The translations under genes and the position numbers were made by a program. Below are positions 9,771 to 18,768 of a DNA stretch of 64,000 nt, piece after piece. Where the stretch lies: the NCBI GenBank assembly GCA_021813405.1, contig JAKAKS010000031.1, forward strand, positions 62,001 through 126,000. Direction: 5' to 3'. Source of the stretch: Nitrospirota bacterium (lineage in GTDB: Bacteria > Nitrospirota > Thermodesulfovibrionia > Thermodesulfovibrionales > JdFR-88). Below the pieces are notes generated by a model. It had not been told where the DNA came from and did not search any database. It saw nothing but the letters and a program-made list of their open reading frames with translations. Positions within the stretch are counted from its first letter, which is position 1. Each line of letters begins with the position of its first letter.

Positions 9771-10081
9771 GAAAAGTGCGAAAAAGTGGGGCTTTATTAA
9801 GAGCGGGAACGTTCGGCGTGAAAGCAGGCCAGAAAAAAGATTCCAGGATGTCCTTCCCGGCATTTAAAAAATCCGTTCAAAAAAAAGCAGCTATGGGAAA
9901 ATTGCGCCTTGCCTTTTGGCTGTGCGTAAATTAGAACGGCAAAAACTGTCCTGCTGTTAAAAAAATCTGCCCTGTGTGTGCCGGGAATATCGCGGCGGAA
10001 AGAGTTGTTGGATTGATCAGTTCTTTTTAAAGGGGGCTGAAATGGCGGGGCAGCGCCCGCCTGAAATCAGAAGACAAGAAA

Positions 10082-13006
10082 ATGTGCGGCATAGTTTCCA
10101 TATTCAACTATAAAAACGTCCTGGCCGTCAGCCGTGAAGAACTCCGCCGTATTCGTGATCATATGGCCCTTCGCGGCCCGGACGGCGCGGGCGAATGGTA
10201 TGCGGCCAACAACAGGGCTGGCCTTGGGCACAGGAGACTGGCGATACTGGACCTGTCGGAGGCCGGTGCGCAGCCTATGGGCAATGAGGACGGAACGGTC
10301 TGCATTACCTTTAATGGCGAGATATACAATTACCAGCCGCTGCGGGCAAGCCTGCAGGAACTGGGGCACAGGTTCAAATCCGGGTCGGACACGGAGGTTT
10401 TAATACACGGCTACGAGCAGTGGGGCATAGAGGGCCTTCTTCCGAGGCTGCGGGGCATGTTTGCCTTCGTGATTTATGACGGGCGGCAAACTGCACACCC
10501 CCGGCTTGTCGCCGCGCGCGACCCCTTTGGGATCAAGCCTCTGTATTACGCTGATGACGGCAAGACATTCAGGGCGGCATCGCAGGTAAAGGCCCTTCTA
10601 GCCGGGGGCTGCGTGGATACAACCCCGGCACCCGCCGGGCACGTGGGGTTTTTCCTGTGGGGCTGCGTGCCGGAGCCGTACACCATGTATAAAGGAATAC
10701 GGGCGCTGCCGGCGGGCAGTTACATTGCGGCAGATGGCTCCGGCGCGGGGTCCCCGCATGTTTACTGCCATGTGCCGTCTTTGATTGCTGAGGCTGGGAA
10801 AAAACCTGTCAGCTTTACCGGGCAGGAAACCATGGCCAGGCTGCGCGAGGCCGCGCTGGATTCCGTGAAGCACCATCTTGTGGCCGATGTGCCGGTGGGC
10901 GTGTTCCTTTCCGCCGGGCTGGACTCCGGCACGCTTGCCGGGCTGGCTTCGGAGGTTGTTCCGGGCAGGCTGCACACCGTGACGCTGGCCTTCAGGGAGT
11001 ACCTGAACACACTTGCAGACGAGTCCACTATGGCCACGCTTGTGGCGGACCATTACCGGACGGCGCATGAAACGGTATGGGTGGAGAAGAAGGATTTTGA
11101 GGCTGAGACAGAGGCGCTCTTTCAGGCCATGGACCAGCCAACAACTGACGGGGTGAACAGTTATTTTGTTGCGAAGGCGGCGGCAAAGGCCGGCCTGAAG
11201 GTTGTGCTTTCGGGAGTTGGGGGGGATGAGCTGTTTGGCACCTATCCCAGCTTCAGGCAGGTGCCGCGGATGGCGCGGCTTTTAGGCCCGTTTGCAGCCA
11301 TGCCGCTTCTGGGCCGAGGTTTCAGGGCGGTATCCGCGCCATTTTTCAGGCGTTTCACCTCTCCAAAGTATGCCGGGCTTTTTGAATATGGCGGGAGCTG
11401 CGCCGGGGCCTATCTGCTGAGGCGCAGCCTGTTCATGCCGTGGGAATTGCCCAGGCTGCTGGACGGCGAAATCGTAAGGCAGGGGTGGAACGAACTGCAA
11501 ACGATGGCCCGCCTGGATGATGCGGCAGGAGGCATAAAAAGCGATTACCTGAAGGTCTCTGCCCTGGAATTGCAATGGTACATGAGAAACCAGCTTCTGC
11601 GCGATACGGACTGGGCGGGCATGGCGCATTCCCTGGAAGTGAGGACGCCTCTGGTGGACCTGGAATTTTTACGCGCCGTTGCCCCCATGCTTGCATCGGC
11701 AAACAGGCCGGCCAAGCGGGATTTTTCGCTTACTCCCGAAAAGCCACTGCCTCAGCCGGTGCTGAACCGGGGAAAGACAGGGTTTGCGGTGCCTGTGAGG
11801 CAATGGCTGGCGCACAATGAGAGCGGCCGGGCCGGGGAGCGGGGATTAAGGGACTGGGCAAGGCATGTTTACGGCAACATGGGCTGGACGGACTATTTAA
11901 AATCGAATGCAAAATGCCACAGAAATATATCCAGCGCACATTCACCGCATGATGGCAAACATGAAGGCAGTCTGCTTGTTTACAGGATAGGGCAGCTTGG
12001 CGATACCCTGGTTTCGATGCCGGCGCTGCAGGCTATAAGGCGTAAATTCCCAAACCACAGGTTTGTGCTTTTGACAGACCGTCATCCTGGCAAGGGGTAC
12101 GTGACCACATGGGACGTGCTGAAGCCTGCCGGGTGGTTTGATGATGCCATTTTTTATGTGCCGGGCAGAAATGCCTGGAGCAATGCGAAGAACGGATTTG
12201 CCCTTGTGAGAAAGCTCAGGAAGATATCGCCGGAATATGTTTTCAACTTGTCGCCTGACAGGAATATGATGCAAACGTATCGCGACACCTTTTTTTTCAA
12301 GCATCTGGCCGCGGCGCCGTATTATAGGAGCGCTCCAGCGCCTAATGGCGCGCATGACGGCAATGCCGAGCCTGAATGGAAAAGACTAATGAGGATTATC
12401 GAGGAACATCCGTCCGCGTCCGGTTTCCGGCTAACCATACCAAAGGAAGCGGAGGACGAATTTCAAAGGGTGTCCGTTGTCAGAGGATTGCCGCAGGATA
12501 TGGAATTTATGGCGGTAGGGCCCGGCTCCAAGATGCCGGCCAAAAGATGGGCGGCTGAGAGGTTTGGCGAGGTGGGAAGGCTGCTGCTGGCGGAATTTCC
12601 GAGGCTCTTTTTGCTGGTTTTGGGCGGCAAGGAAGATGAAGAACTGGGCAATGGCCTGTGCCGGGCCTGGGGTGAAAGATCGGCCAACCTTGCCGGCGCA
12701 CTTTCCATCTACGGCTCCGCGGCGGCGCTGGAAAAGTGCGCGGCATACATAGGCAACGATACGGGAACAATGCATCTGGCCGCCATGGCCGGCGTGCCGT
12801 GCGTGGCCCTGTTCAGCGCCAGGGACCACGCCGGGAAATGGGACCCCTACGGGGATTCCCACATAATATTGCGCCACGGCATCGAGTGCGCATGGTGCAT
12901 GCTGGAAGAATGCATGAACAACAACAGGTGCATGGACCTGATTACGGTTTCCGAGGTCTTCGAGGCTGTAAAAAAGGCATTGGCAGGGGCTGGAGCGCAT
13001 GCTTAG
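10082..13006 (+). CDS. asnB: Asparagine synthetase (glutamine-hydrolysing) fused to GT9 glycosyltransferase
   Basis: The protein has 974 aa. Residues 1 to about 200 are a class II glutamine amidotransferase starting MCGIVSIF, with the Cys2 nucleophile next to the start Met. Residues 230 to about 600 are the asparagine synthase domain with the ATP pyrophosphatase loop FLSAGLDSGTLAG and SGVGGDELFGTY. From about residue 629 a second enzyme begins, SLLVYRIGQLGDTLVSMPAL, a typical GT9 (ADP-heptose:LPS heptosyltransferase-like) start, continuing to GNDTGTMHLAAMAGVPCVALF. Asparagine synthetases of polysaccharide loci normally end near residue 600-650, so this is a true two-enzyme fusion with a linker of about 20 aa. 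The amidotransferase half may amidate a uronic acid of the polysaccharide rather than aspartate (inference). It is the first gene of the exopolysaccharide operon. Confidence 0.9.
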   Translation: MCGIVSIFNYKNVLAVSREELRRIRDHMALRGPDGAGEWYAANNRAGLGHRRLAILDLSEAGAQPMGNEDGTVCITFNGEIYNYQPLRASLQELGHRFKSGSDTEVLIHGYEQWGIEGLLPRLRGMFAFVIYDGRQTAHPRLVAARDPFGIKPLYYADDGKTFRAASQVKALLAGGCVDTTPAPAGHVGFFLWGCVPEPYTMYKGIRALPAGSYIAADGSGAGSPHVYCHVPSLIAEAGKKPVSFTGQETMARLREAALDSVKHHLVADVPVGVFLSAGLDSGTLAGLASEVVPGRLHTVTLAFREYLNTLADESTMATLVADHYRTAHETVWVEKKDFEAETEALFQAMDQPTTDGVNSYFVAKAAAKAGLKVVLSGVGGDELFGTYPSFRQVPRMARLLGPFAAMPLLGRGFRAVSAPFFRRFTSPKYAGLFEYGGSCAGAYLLRRSLFMPWELPRLLDGEIVRQGWNELQTMARLDDAAGGIKSDYLKVSALELQWYMRNQLLRDTDWAGMAHSLEVRTPLVDLEFLRAVAPMLASANRPAKRDFSLTPEKPLPQPVLNRGKTGFAVPVRQWLAHNESGRAGERGLRDWARHVYGNMGWTDYLKSNAKCHRNISSAHSPHDGKHEGSLLVYRIGQLGDTLVSMPALQAIRRKFPNHRFVLLTDRHPGKGYVTTWDVLKPAGWFDDAIFYVPGRNAWSNAKNGFALVRKLRKISPEYVFNLSPDRNMMQTYRDTFFFKHLAAAPYYRSAPAPNGAHDGNAEPEWKRLMRIIEEHPSASGFRLTIPKEAEDEFQRVSVVRGLPQDMEFMAVGPGSKMPAKRWAAERFGEVGRLLLAEFPRLFLLVLGGKEDEELGNGLCRAWGERSANLAGALSIYGSAAALEKCAAYIGNDTGTMHLAAMAGVPCVALFSARDHAGKWDPYGDSHIILRHGIECAWCMLEECMNNNRCMDLITVSEVFEAVKKALAGAGAHA

Positions 13007-14297
13007 CGATGCGGCATTAGCAGTGCGGCTTACGCTGAAAAAGACCCGTCTCATTGGTGAGGGGGCTTGGATGGCATTTGGCCAGGCGATTGCGGCCATC
13101 GGGCTTCTGGCAGGGGTGCGGGTATTGACGGAGTTTGTGCCACCGAATGTTTTTGGGGCCATAAGCCTGTCCGTGGGCGTGTCCACCTTCGGGATGTCCA
13201 TTTTCTGCAAGCCGTTTCTTCATGCCGCGCTCAGGTTTTATCCCGATGCGTCGCAAAAAGGGCGGATACCCGCGCTTAAAAAAATTGTGAACGGCTTTCT
13301 TTTCAGAACAACCGGCATGCTCATCCTTGCCCTTGCGGCAGCCGGCTTCATCTTCAGGCAAAGGATGGACCCTCTGCTTGTGATTTCGCTGATAGGCCTT
13401 TTGATTGTAGATGTAACCAGGATAAGGGAAATGAATTTCCTGAACGCCGCCAGAAGACAAAGGCCGTTTGCCCTGTGGCAGGCTTCGGATGCGTGGGCAA
13501 GGCCGCTGGCCGCGCTTGCGGTGATATTTGCATTTGGTGTTTCCGCAGGAAAAGTGCTGGCGGGTTATTTTGCCGGTTCGCTTCTTGTGCTGGTTCTGTT
13601 TTATAAAAGCCTTAACCGGGACGCCCAGGCCGTCAATCCCGGAGCGGAGGATGGGCACATGGCGTCTGAAATCCGCCGGTTCGCCATGCCGCTTGTGCCG
13701 CTGGCGGTAATAAGCTGGATTACTTCAATCAGCGACCGCTACTTGATAGGCGGCATGGCCGGGCTGCAACAGGTGGGCATATACGCCGCGGTGTACGGGC
13801 TTGTAAGCCAGCCGTTTCTGATGACGCAACTGGTTATAGAGCAGACGGTAAGGCCCGTTTATTTTGAAGCGGTGGCCCGTGGCGAAATACGCCGCGAACG
13901 AAAGGCGTTTCTTTCCCTGCTGTTGGCGACCGGATTGGCCTGTCTTTTGGGCGTAATACTGATAACATTGCTGCGCGGCGAGGTGGCCGGCCTGCTGCTG
14001 GCTAAAAAATACCGCTCCGGCGCGGGGCTGATCCCGTGGATAGCCCTGGGGTATGCCTTTCTGGCGATGAGCTATGTTTTTGAAAAGATATGTTATGCAT
14101 ATAAAAGGACAAGGGACGTTCTTTTCATAGAGGCCGCGGGCGCGGCGGTGTGCCTGTGCATTGAAATCCCGGCCATTTATTACTACGGGATTTACGGCGC
14201 GGCGCTCTCGGTGCCGGTCTATTTCGGCATTCAGCTTGTTATATCAATAATCATGGCCAGCCGCGTAATGCGCCAGCATAAAAGGGCGTGGGCTTAA
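12999..14297 (+). CDS. Wzx-like polysaccharide flippase
   Basis: The protein has 432 aa and about 12 hydrophobic segments, in the oligosaccharide flippase/MATE-like family that moves undecaprenyl-linked repeat units across the inner membrane. The N-terminal stretch GAWMAFGQAIAAIGLLAGVRVLTEFVPPNVFGA is characteristic of these flippases. ATG overlaps the end of the previous gene by 8 bp and GGAG lies just upstream, supporting this start and translational coupling. The next gene overlaps its end by 10 bp, so it lies in a tight operon. Substrate cannot be read from sequence. Confidence 0.85.
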   Translation: MLSDAALAVRLTLKKTRLIGEGAWMAFGQAIAAIGLLAGVRVLTEFVPPNVFGAISLSVGVSTFGMSIFCKPFLHAALRFYPDASQKGRIPALKKIVNGFLFRTTGMLILALAAAGFIFRQRMDPLLVISLIGLLIVDVTRIREMNFLNAARRQRPFALWQASDAWARPLAALAVIFAFGVSAGKVLAGYFAGSLLVLVLFYKSLNRDAQAVNPGAEDGHMASEIRRFAMPLVPLAVISWITSISDRYLIGGMAGLQQVGIYAAVYGLVSQPFLMTQLVIEQTVRPVYFEAVARGEIRRERKAFLSLLLATGLACLLGVILITLLRGEVAGLLLAKKYRSGAGLIPWIALGYAFLAMSYVFEKICYAYKRTRDVLFIEAAGAAVCLCIEIPAIYYYGIYGAALSVPVYFGIQLVISIIMASRVMRQHKRAWA

Positions 14298-15418
14298 AGA
14301 TGCATGCGATGTTCTTCAGGCATGGCATGGTTGCGCTGAGGCATCCGTATGCCACCCCGGCCATTATAATAGCCATTCTTGCAGCGGCCATTTTTATTCC
14401 GGGCAGACGGCAAGCCGCTGGTTTTCTGGATATGGAGGCTTCGCTGACGATCCGGGGGCTGGCTATACTTGCGCTTATCCTGGGGCACCTGGCGCAGTAC
14501 GTGCTTCAAAGGTCGATTTTTGATTTCAGCTATGGCAATTACGCGGTGGTTGCCTTTCTGTTTCTGTCCGGGATAGGGGTTGTGAAAAGATACGGGTTCG
14601 GCCCCCTTGGCATGGACTTCTGGCGCAACAGGCTCCTTAAACTGATGATACCGCTTTGGCTGACCATGGGGCTTTTTATTGTTATGGATTATTTCCTGCT
14701 TGGCATAAGGCATGATGGGGCGTGGGTGTTCCTGAACCTCATGGGTGTTTTTGCCACCAACATTGATAACTCGATAAATTCAACCGACTGGTTCATAACT
14801 TTTCTGCTGGTCATGTATGTATTGTATTTCCTTGTCTCGCTTATAAAAGCAAACCCCTTAAAAAAGGCGCTGGCATTGTTTTTTGCCTGCTGCGCGGTGT
14901 TCCTGGGTATAAGGCTGCTGGCTTCAAGGATGCCATGGATTGTAAACAACATTGGCATATGGCGCCAGTATCTGTTTGTATTCCCGGTGTCCATCATGTT
15001 TGCCCTCTATTTGTCCGGGGGCGGCAGGCTTCCGGAATACCTGAAAAGAAAAAAGTACGTTGCCGTGCTGCTTCTTCCGGTTGTTTTCGTACTCCTCGAT
15101 TCAGCGGGCGTCTATTTTGTTTTCAAATACCTGGCGCTCATGGCCGGCATCGTTCTGTTTGCTGGTTTAATCCAGGCATCCGGGTTTAAGAGCCGTGCAC
15201 TGACTTTCCTTGGCAAATATTCATACGAGATATATATACTGCATTTTCCGTTTATGGTCCGTTACGATCTTCTGCTTGGCAGGAAACCGTTTGTTGCGGC
15301 TTTTTTCACGTATATTCTGCTTGTCGTTTTCCTTGCCACAATCCTTAATAAAATATCCTCGCGCATACTGGTTTCATTTAAGCATGGCATGGGGCGGGTG
15401 CGGGGCGCAGAGGCATAG
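14288..15418 (+). CDS. Acyltransferase family 3 membrane protein (polysaccharide O-acylation)
   Basis: The protein has 376 aa with about ten membrane segments. The family signature appears as LTIRGLAILALILGHL near residue 50 (Arg and His conserved), and YEIYILHFPFM lies near the C-terminus, as in OafA/WecH-type enzymes that acetylate or otherwise acylate sugars. The track start is GTG at 14288, overlapping the flippase by 10 bp; ATG at 14300 is an alternative. It would decorate the repeat unit made by this locus. Donor and acceptor are not known. Confidence 0.85.
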   Translation: MGLKMHAMFFRHGMVALRHPYATPAIIIAILAAAIFIPGRRQAAGFLDMEASLTIRGLAILALILGHLAQYVLQRSIFDFSYGNYAVVAFLFLSGIGVVKRYGFGPLGMDFWRNRLLKLMIPLWLTMGLFIVMDYFLLGIRHDGAWVFLNLMGVFATNIDNSINSTDWFITFLLVMYVLYFLVSLIKANPLKKALALFFACCAVFLGIRLLASRMPWIVNNIGIWRQYLFVFPVSIMFALYLSGGGRLPEYLKRKKYVAVLLLPVVFVLLDSAGVYFVFKYLALMAGIVLFAGLIQASGFKSRALTFLGKYSYEIYILHFPFMVRYDLLLGRKPFVAAFFTYILLVVFLATILNKISSRILVSFKHGMGRVRGAEA

Positions 15419-15432
15419 CCCCTTGGCAATAA

Positions 15433-17019
15433 ATGATATTGCGTAAAAAAGGCGATTATTTAAAAAAGGCGGATGCAGGCGGGCTTGACGGCCTTAGCGG
15501 GAATGGCAGCCCCCTGGCGGGCTACTGCGTCTTCATGGTGGGGCTGCTTGTTTTTTACATATTTGCCGGGTTGTTTGAGAGCAGGGAGATCAGCCGGTTT
15601 GCCAACTGGTTTGGCCCTATGGTCTTTATCGCGGCGTCCGTTGTGGTTTGTTATAAGCTGCTGCGGGCCAACCCGGCGTTAATCTGGACGCCTCTGCCAT
15701 GGCTTTTGATGGCAGTGGCGGTTGAATTCGGGTTTGGCCCCCTGGTATATACGTTCGGGAATTGGGCCACATTGGAATCCATCGACAGCGTGTGGCATGT
15801 TAACAGCGCGGGGCTGCTACGGACAAACGTGCTTAATACATTCGGGATGGCGGTGATGGCACTGTCCTTCCTTTGGGTTGTCCGCAAGGTAAAATTTGCC
15901 GGGCTTGACAGGATGATTATGCCCTCAAGCGAAAACGGCATCAAGATACTTGCGGTTGTATTTTTCTGCATCGGCGCGGCTGTGAAGTACGGCCTCTCCC
16001 TGCCATACGAGTTTGGCATGATGAATTTTATTCTGCCAGGCAGCATATATCAGATCAAGCAGCTTACCCTGCTGGCGCTGATTTTATTTGCTTACCTTGC
16101 CGCTACATCGCGGGAGGCGAAGTGGAAGATTGCGTTGCTGGTTTTTCTGCCGGTCGAATTGGTTACCAACCTTCTGAGGTTTACAAAGATGTCCCTGCTG
16201 CTTACCATCTTAATGCCTTTTCTGGGCTGGTTTATGGCAAACAGGAAGATAAAAGTGCTGGTGGCCGGGGCGGCGGTATGCGCATTGACTTATGTTCTGA
16301 TTACGCCGGTTGTAACCTGGAGCAGGGACGAGATAGGAAGGATCAACAGATATCATATGACCCAGTCCTACGGGGGAACTTTTTACAAGATTTCCCTGCG
16401 TCAAAGGGTGGCCATTGCGTTTGAATCCTTAACGCGCGGGGGCGAAAGCGCGGATGAATCCGGCGGGCCCGACAATGTGCAGGCATGGTGGGCCAGGCTC
16501 AATTTCGCCCCTAACGAGGACTTTGTGATGAGGGAGTACGACAACGGCCGGCCCTCAACGGATTACTCCAATATTTTATGGGTTTTTGTGCCCAGGTTTA
16601 TCTGGAAGGACAAACCCGTGATGACGCAAGCGGGCCTAAAACTTTCAGAGCTCATGTTCGGTGTGAAAAACTCATCCATCGGCACCGGCATCTTTGCCGA
16701 CGCGTATTACAACGGAGGCTGGCTGATGCTTGCCATTGTTTGCAGCGTTGTTGGCTGCATCCTGGCCATCATGAGCAGGCTGGCGCTTATAATTTTGCAA
16801 AAGAATGCCTTTCTGTTTCTTCCATGCGTATTACTGGCCATTCGAATTGGGTTCATGGTGGAAGGAGGCTTTGTAGTAGCTTATCTGGGCCCTGCGGCCG
16901 TTTACGCCGCCTATTTTGCCCTGTGTCTGTTCCTGGTAAAAAAAGCAAAACAGCGCAATCCGCTTGTGGCGGGTGGGGTAAGCGGCATTGCATCAAAAGA
17001 GGGCCTGACACGGCCATGA
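15433..17019 (+). CDS. Wzy-like polysaccharide polymerase (multi-pass membrane protein)
   Basis: The protein has 528 aa, 11-12 hydrophobic segments and one large polar loop near residues 300-385 (SYGGTFYKISLRQRVAIAFE to SNILWVFVPRFIWKDKP). This arrangement and the FVPRFIWKDKP motif resemble O-antigen/oligosaccharide repeat-unit polymerases. It follows the acyltransferase after 14 bp and overlaps the next glycosyltransferase in an ATGA junction. A second, clearer O-antigen ligase/polymerase-family protein lies at 30166, so which one polymerises the main chain is open. Confidence 0.75.
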   Translation: MILRKKGDYLKKADAGGLDGLSGNGSPLAGYCVFMVGLLVFYIFAGLFESREISRFANWFGPMVFIAASVVVCYKLLRANPALIWTPLPWLLMAVAVEFGFGPLVYTFGNWATLESIDSVWHVNSAGLLRTNVLNTFGMAVMALSFLWVVRKVKFAGLDRMIMPSSENGIKILAVVFFCIGAAVKYGLSLPYEFGMMNFILPGSIYQIKQLTLLALILFAYLAATSREAKWKIALLVFLPVELVTNLLRFTKMSLLLTILMPFLGWFMANRKIKVLVAGAAVCALTYVLITPVVTWSRDEIGRINRYHMTQSYGGTFYKISLRQRVAIAFESLTRGGESADESGGPDNVQAWWARLNFAPNEDFVMREYDNGRPSTDYSNILWVFVPRFIWKDKPVMTQAGLKLSELMFGVKNSSIGTGIFADAYYNGGWLMLAIVCSVVGCILAIMSRLALIILQKNAFLFLPCVLLAIRIGFMVEGGFVVAYLGPAAVYAAYFALCLFLVKKAKQRNPLVAGGVSGIASKEGLTRP

Positions 17020-18200
17020 ACATACTTATCATAATCGGCAGTTTTTATCCTGCAACGTATTATGGGGGGCCAGTTTTTTCAACCCTTTACACGGGCCGGG
17101 AGCTGGCAAGGCTGGGCCACAATGTATATGTGGCCTCCACGAACGCCAACGGCCCGGAAAACCTGGATGTTGAGACGGACCGGTTTATCAGTTTGGGCGA
17201 AAACCTGCATGTGAAATATTACGGCGGGGCAACACCCGCCGGTTTTTCCTGGCGGCTGCTTTTGAACATCTGGAAGGACATAAAAAAGGCGGACGTGGTT
17301 TTTCTTCAGTCCGTGTTTTCCTCGCATGTGCCGGTCTCGCTTTTTTATGCGGCGCTGCTTGGCAAGCCGGTTGTGCTTTCCCCCCGCGGCTCCCTGAGCG
17401 CGTGGACCATCGCCAAAAGCAGGGCAGGCCTTAAAAGGTTATGGCTGCGCACGCTCATAACCCCGTTTTCTGCTAAAAAACTTGCATGGCACGCCACGTC
17501 TGATGAGGAGAGGGCGGCTATCCTGCGCAATTTTGCGCGCGCCAATGTATATATAGCGCCTAATGGAATAGATTTTTCAGAGTATGAAAAACCAGAAACG
17601 CTATCATCCGGCGAATACATGGCAAAGTTTGCGGGAGTTAAATCTAATGCCGGGCTGAAGATTGTATCAATGGGGCGGCTGCATCAGAAGAAAGGCTTTG
17701 ACATACTGGTCCGCGCATTTTCGGCCATCAGGAAGGATTTTCCCGGTTCCGTCCTTCTTATCGCCGGGCCGGATGGCGGCGAGCGCGCCAACCTGGAACG
17801 GTTGATTAATGAGTGCGGGCTGGAGAATTTTGTGTTCCTTACAGGCGAGATATCCGGTGCGGACAAGGTGGCCTTCCTTGCCAATGCCGATCTATTCGTA
17901 CTGCCGTCTCATGACGAGAATTTCGGCAATGTTTACCTGGAGAGCCTTGCCGCCGGCACGCCAATAATAGCCAGCACAAACACCCCATGGGCCGGTGTTG
18001 AAGCGAATGGCTGCGGGCTGTGCGTGCCTAATACGGTGGAAGGCACGGCCGGCGCCATGCGCAGGCTGTTGGAGCAGGACCTTGATGAGATGGGGCGGGC
18101 GGGCAGGGCCTGGGCCAGGGAAACATTCTCCTGGACGGCCATCGCAAATAAACTGACCGGCATTTTTGAGCGGGTTGCGGCGGGGGCGGCCAATGGATAA
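17016..18200 (+). CDS. Glycosyltransferase family 4
   Basis: The protein has 394 aa from ATG 17016, which overlaps the polymerase stop (ATGA). The track ORF starting at 16578 is a shadow extension into the previous gene. The N-terminal acceptor domain begins MNILIIIGSFYPATYYGG with a GGP loop. The donor domain carries IVSMGRLHQKKGFDILVRAF and the E-x7-E motif in ENFGNVYLESLAAGTPII. It is a retaining GT-B enzyme adding a sugar to the lipid-linked repeat unit on the cytosolic face. Sugar specificity is unknown. Confidence 0.9.
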   Translation: MNILIIIGSFYPATYYGGPVFSTLYTGRELARLGHNVYVASTNANGPENLDVETDRFISLGENLHVKYYGGATPAGFSWRLLLNIWKDIKKADVVFLQSVFSSHVPVSLFYAALLGKPVVLSPRGSLSAWTIAKSRAGLKRLWLRTLITPFSAKKLAWHATSDEERAAILRNFARANVYIAPNGIDFSEYEKPETLSSGEYMAKFAGVKSNAGLKIVSMGRLHQKKGFDILVRAFSAIRKDFPGSVLLIAGPDGGERANLERLINECGLENFVFLTGEISGADKVAFLANADLFVLPSHDENFGNVYLESLAAGTPIIASTNTPWAGVEANGCGLCVPNTVEGTAGAMRRLLEQDLDEMGRAGRAWARETFSWTAIANKLTGIFERVAAGAANG

Positions 18201-18768
18201 CGGCAACGGCGTGTGGCTCCGGGAATCTCAGTCGCCATACTCGCTTAAAGAGAAGATGCGGATGGCGCTGTGGTGGGCCGTGGAGGCTGTGCTGTTCAAG
18301 CCCTCTTTGCATAAAATGCACGGCTGGCGGCGTTTCCTGCTGAAAGCCTTCGGAGCGAAGCTTGGAAAAGGATCAACCGTGCATGCCAAGGCAAGGGTAT
18401 GGTTTCCGTGGAACCTGGAAATGGGGGAAAATTCCGGAATAGGATTTGACGTGCTTGTTTACAACCTGGACAAAGTGATAATCGGTGATTTTGTCACGGT
18501 TGCCCATAAAACGGAGATCAATACGGCCAGCCATGACCTGGCCGATGAGAATTTCAGGATAGTTACAAAACCGGTCAGGATTGCTTCCGGTGTTTTCATA
18601 GGCTCAGGCGCTTACATAAACATGGGCGTGACAATCGGCCAGATGGCAGTAATAGGGGCCAGAAGCGTTGTGGCAAAGGACATGCCGGCGGGCATGGTCT
18701 GCGTTGGCCATCCGTGCAGGCCTGTAAAGCCGCGCGCTCAAAGGGAGCAGGACAGTGGACATGCCTAA
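18193..18768 (+). CDS. WcaF-like acetyltransferase (left-handed beta-helix)
   Basis: The protein has 191 aa from ATG 18193, which overlaps the preceding stop by 8 bp; the longer track start (TTG 18166) has no better signal. It shows hexapeptide-type repeats (MGENSGIGFDVLVYNLDKVIIGDFV), the catalytic-type His in AHKTEINTASHDL, and a C-terminal GSGAYINMGVTIGQMAVIGARSVV coil ending in VGHPCRPVKPR. This matches putative colanic-acid acetyltransferases of the WcaF/NodL/LacA type using acetyl-CoA. It is the second O-acylation enzyme in the operon after the membrane acyltransferase. Confidence 0.88.
   Translation: MDNGNGVWLRESQSPYSLKEKMRMALWWAVEAVLFKPSLHKMHGWRRFLLKAFGAKLGKGSTVHAKARVWFPWNLEMGENSGIGFDVLVYNLDKVIIGDFVTVAHKTEINTASHDLADENFRIVTKPVRIASGVFIGSGAYINMGVTIGQMAVIGARSVVAKDMPAGMVCVGHPCRPVKPRAQREQDSGHA

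Larger units (their letters stand above)
9314..10081. other. 768-bp intergenic region between divergent genes
   Basis: No gene is supported here; the only track ORF (9143-9385) is a shadow. The region is AT-rich and holds the 61-bp shared element (9561-9621), an extended -10 sequence (9709-9717), an all-AT hairpin followed by T6 (9735-9770), and a short leader-like ORF with a good ribosome site (10042-10113). A GC hairpin (GGCGGG-6-CCCGCC, 10044-10061) lies just before the asparagine synthetase start. Confidence 0.7.

Noticed and set aside
16578-17015. Extended N-terminus of the GT4 ORF in the track
   Set aside because: This part lies in another frame of the polymerase gene; the GT4 fold begins exactly at ATG 17016.
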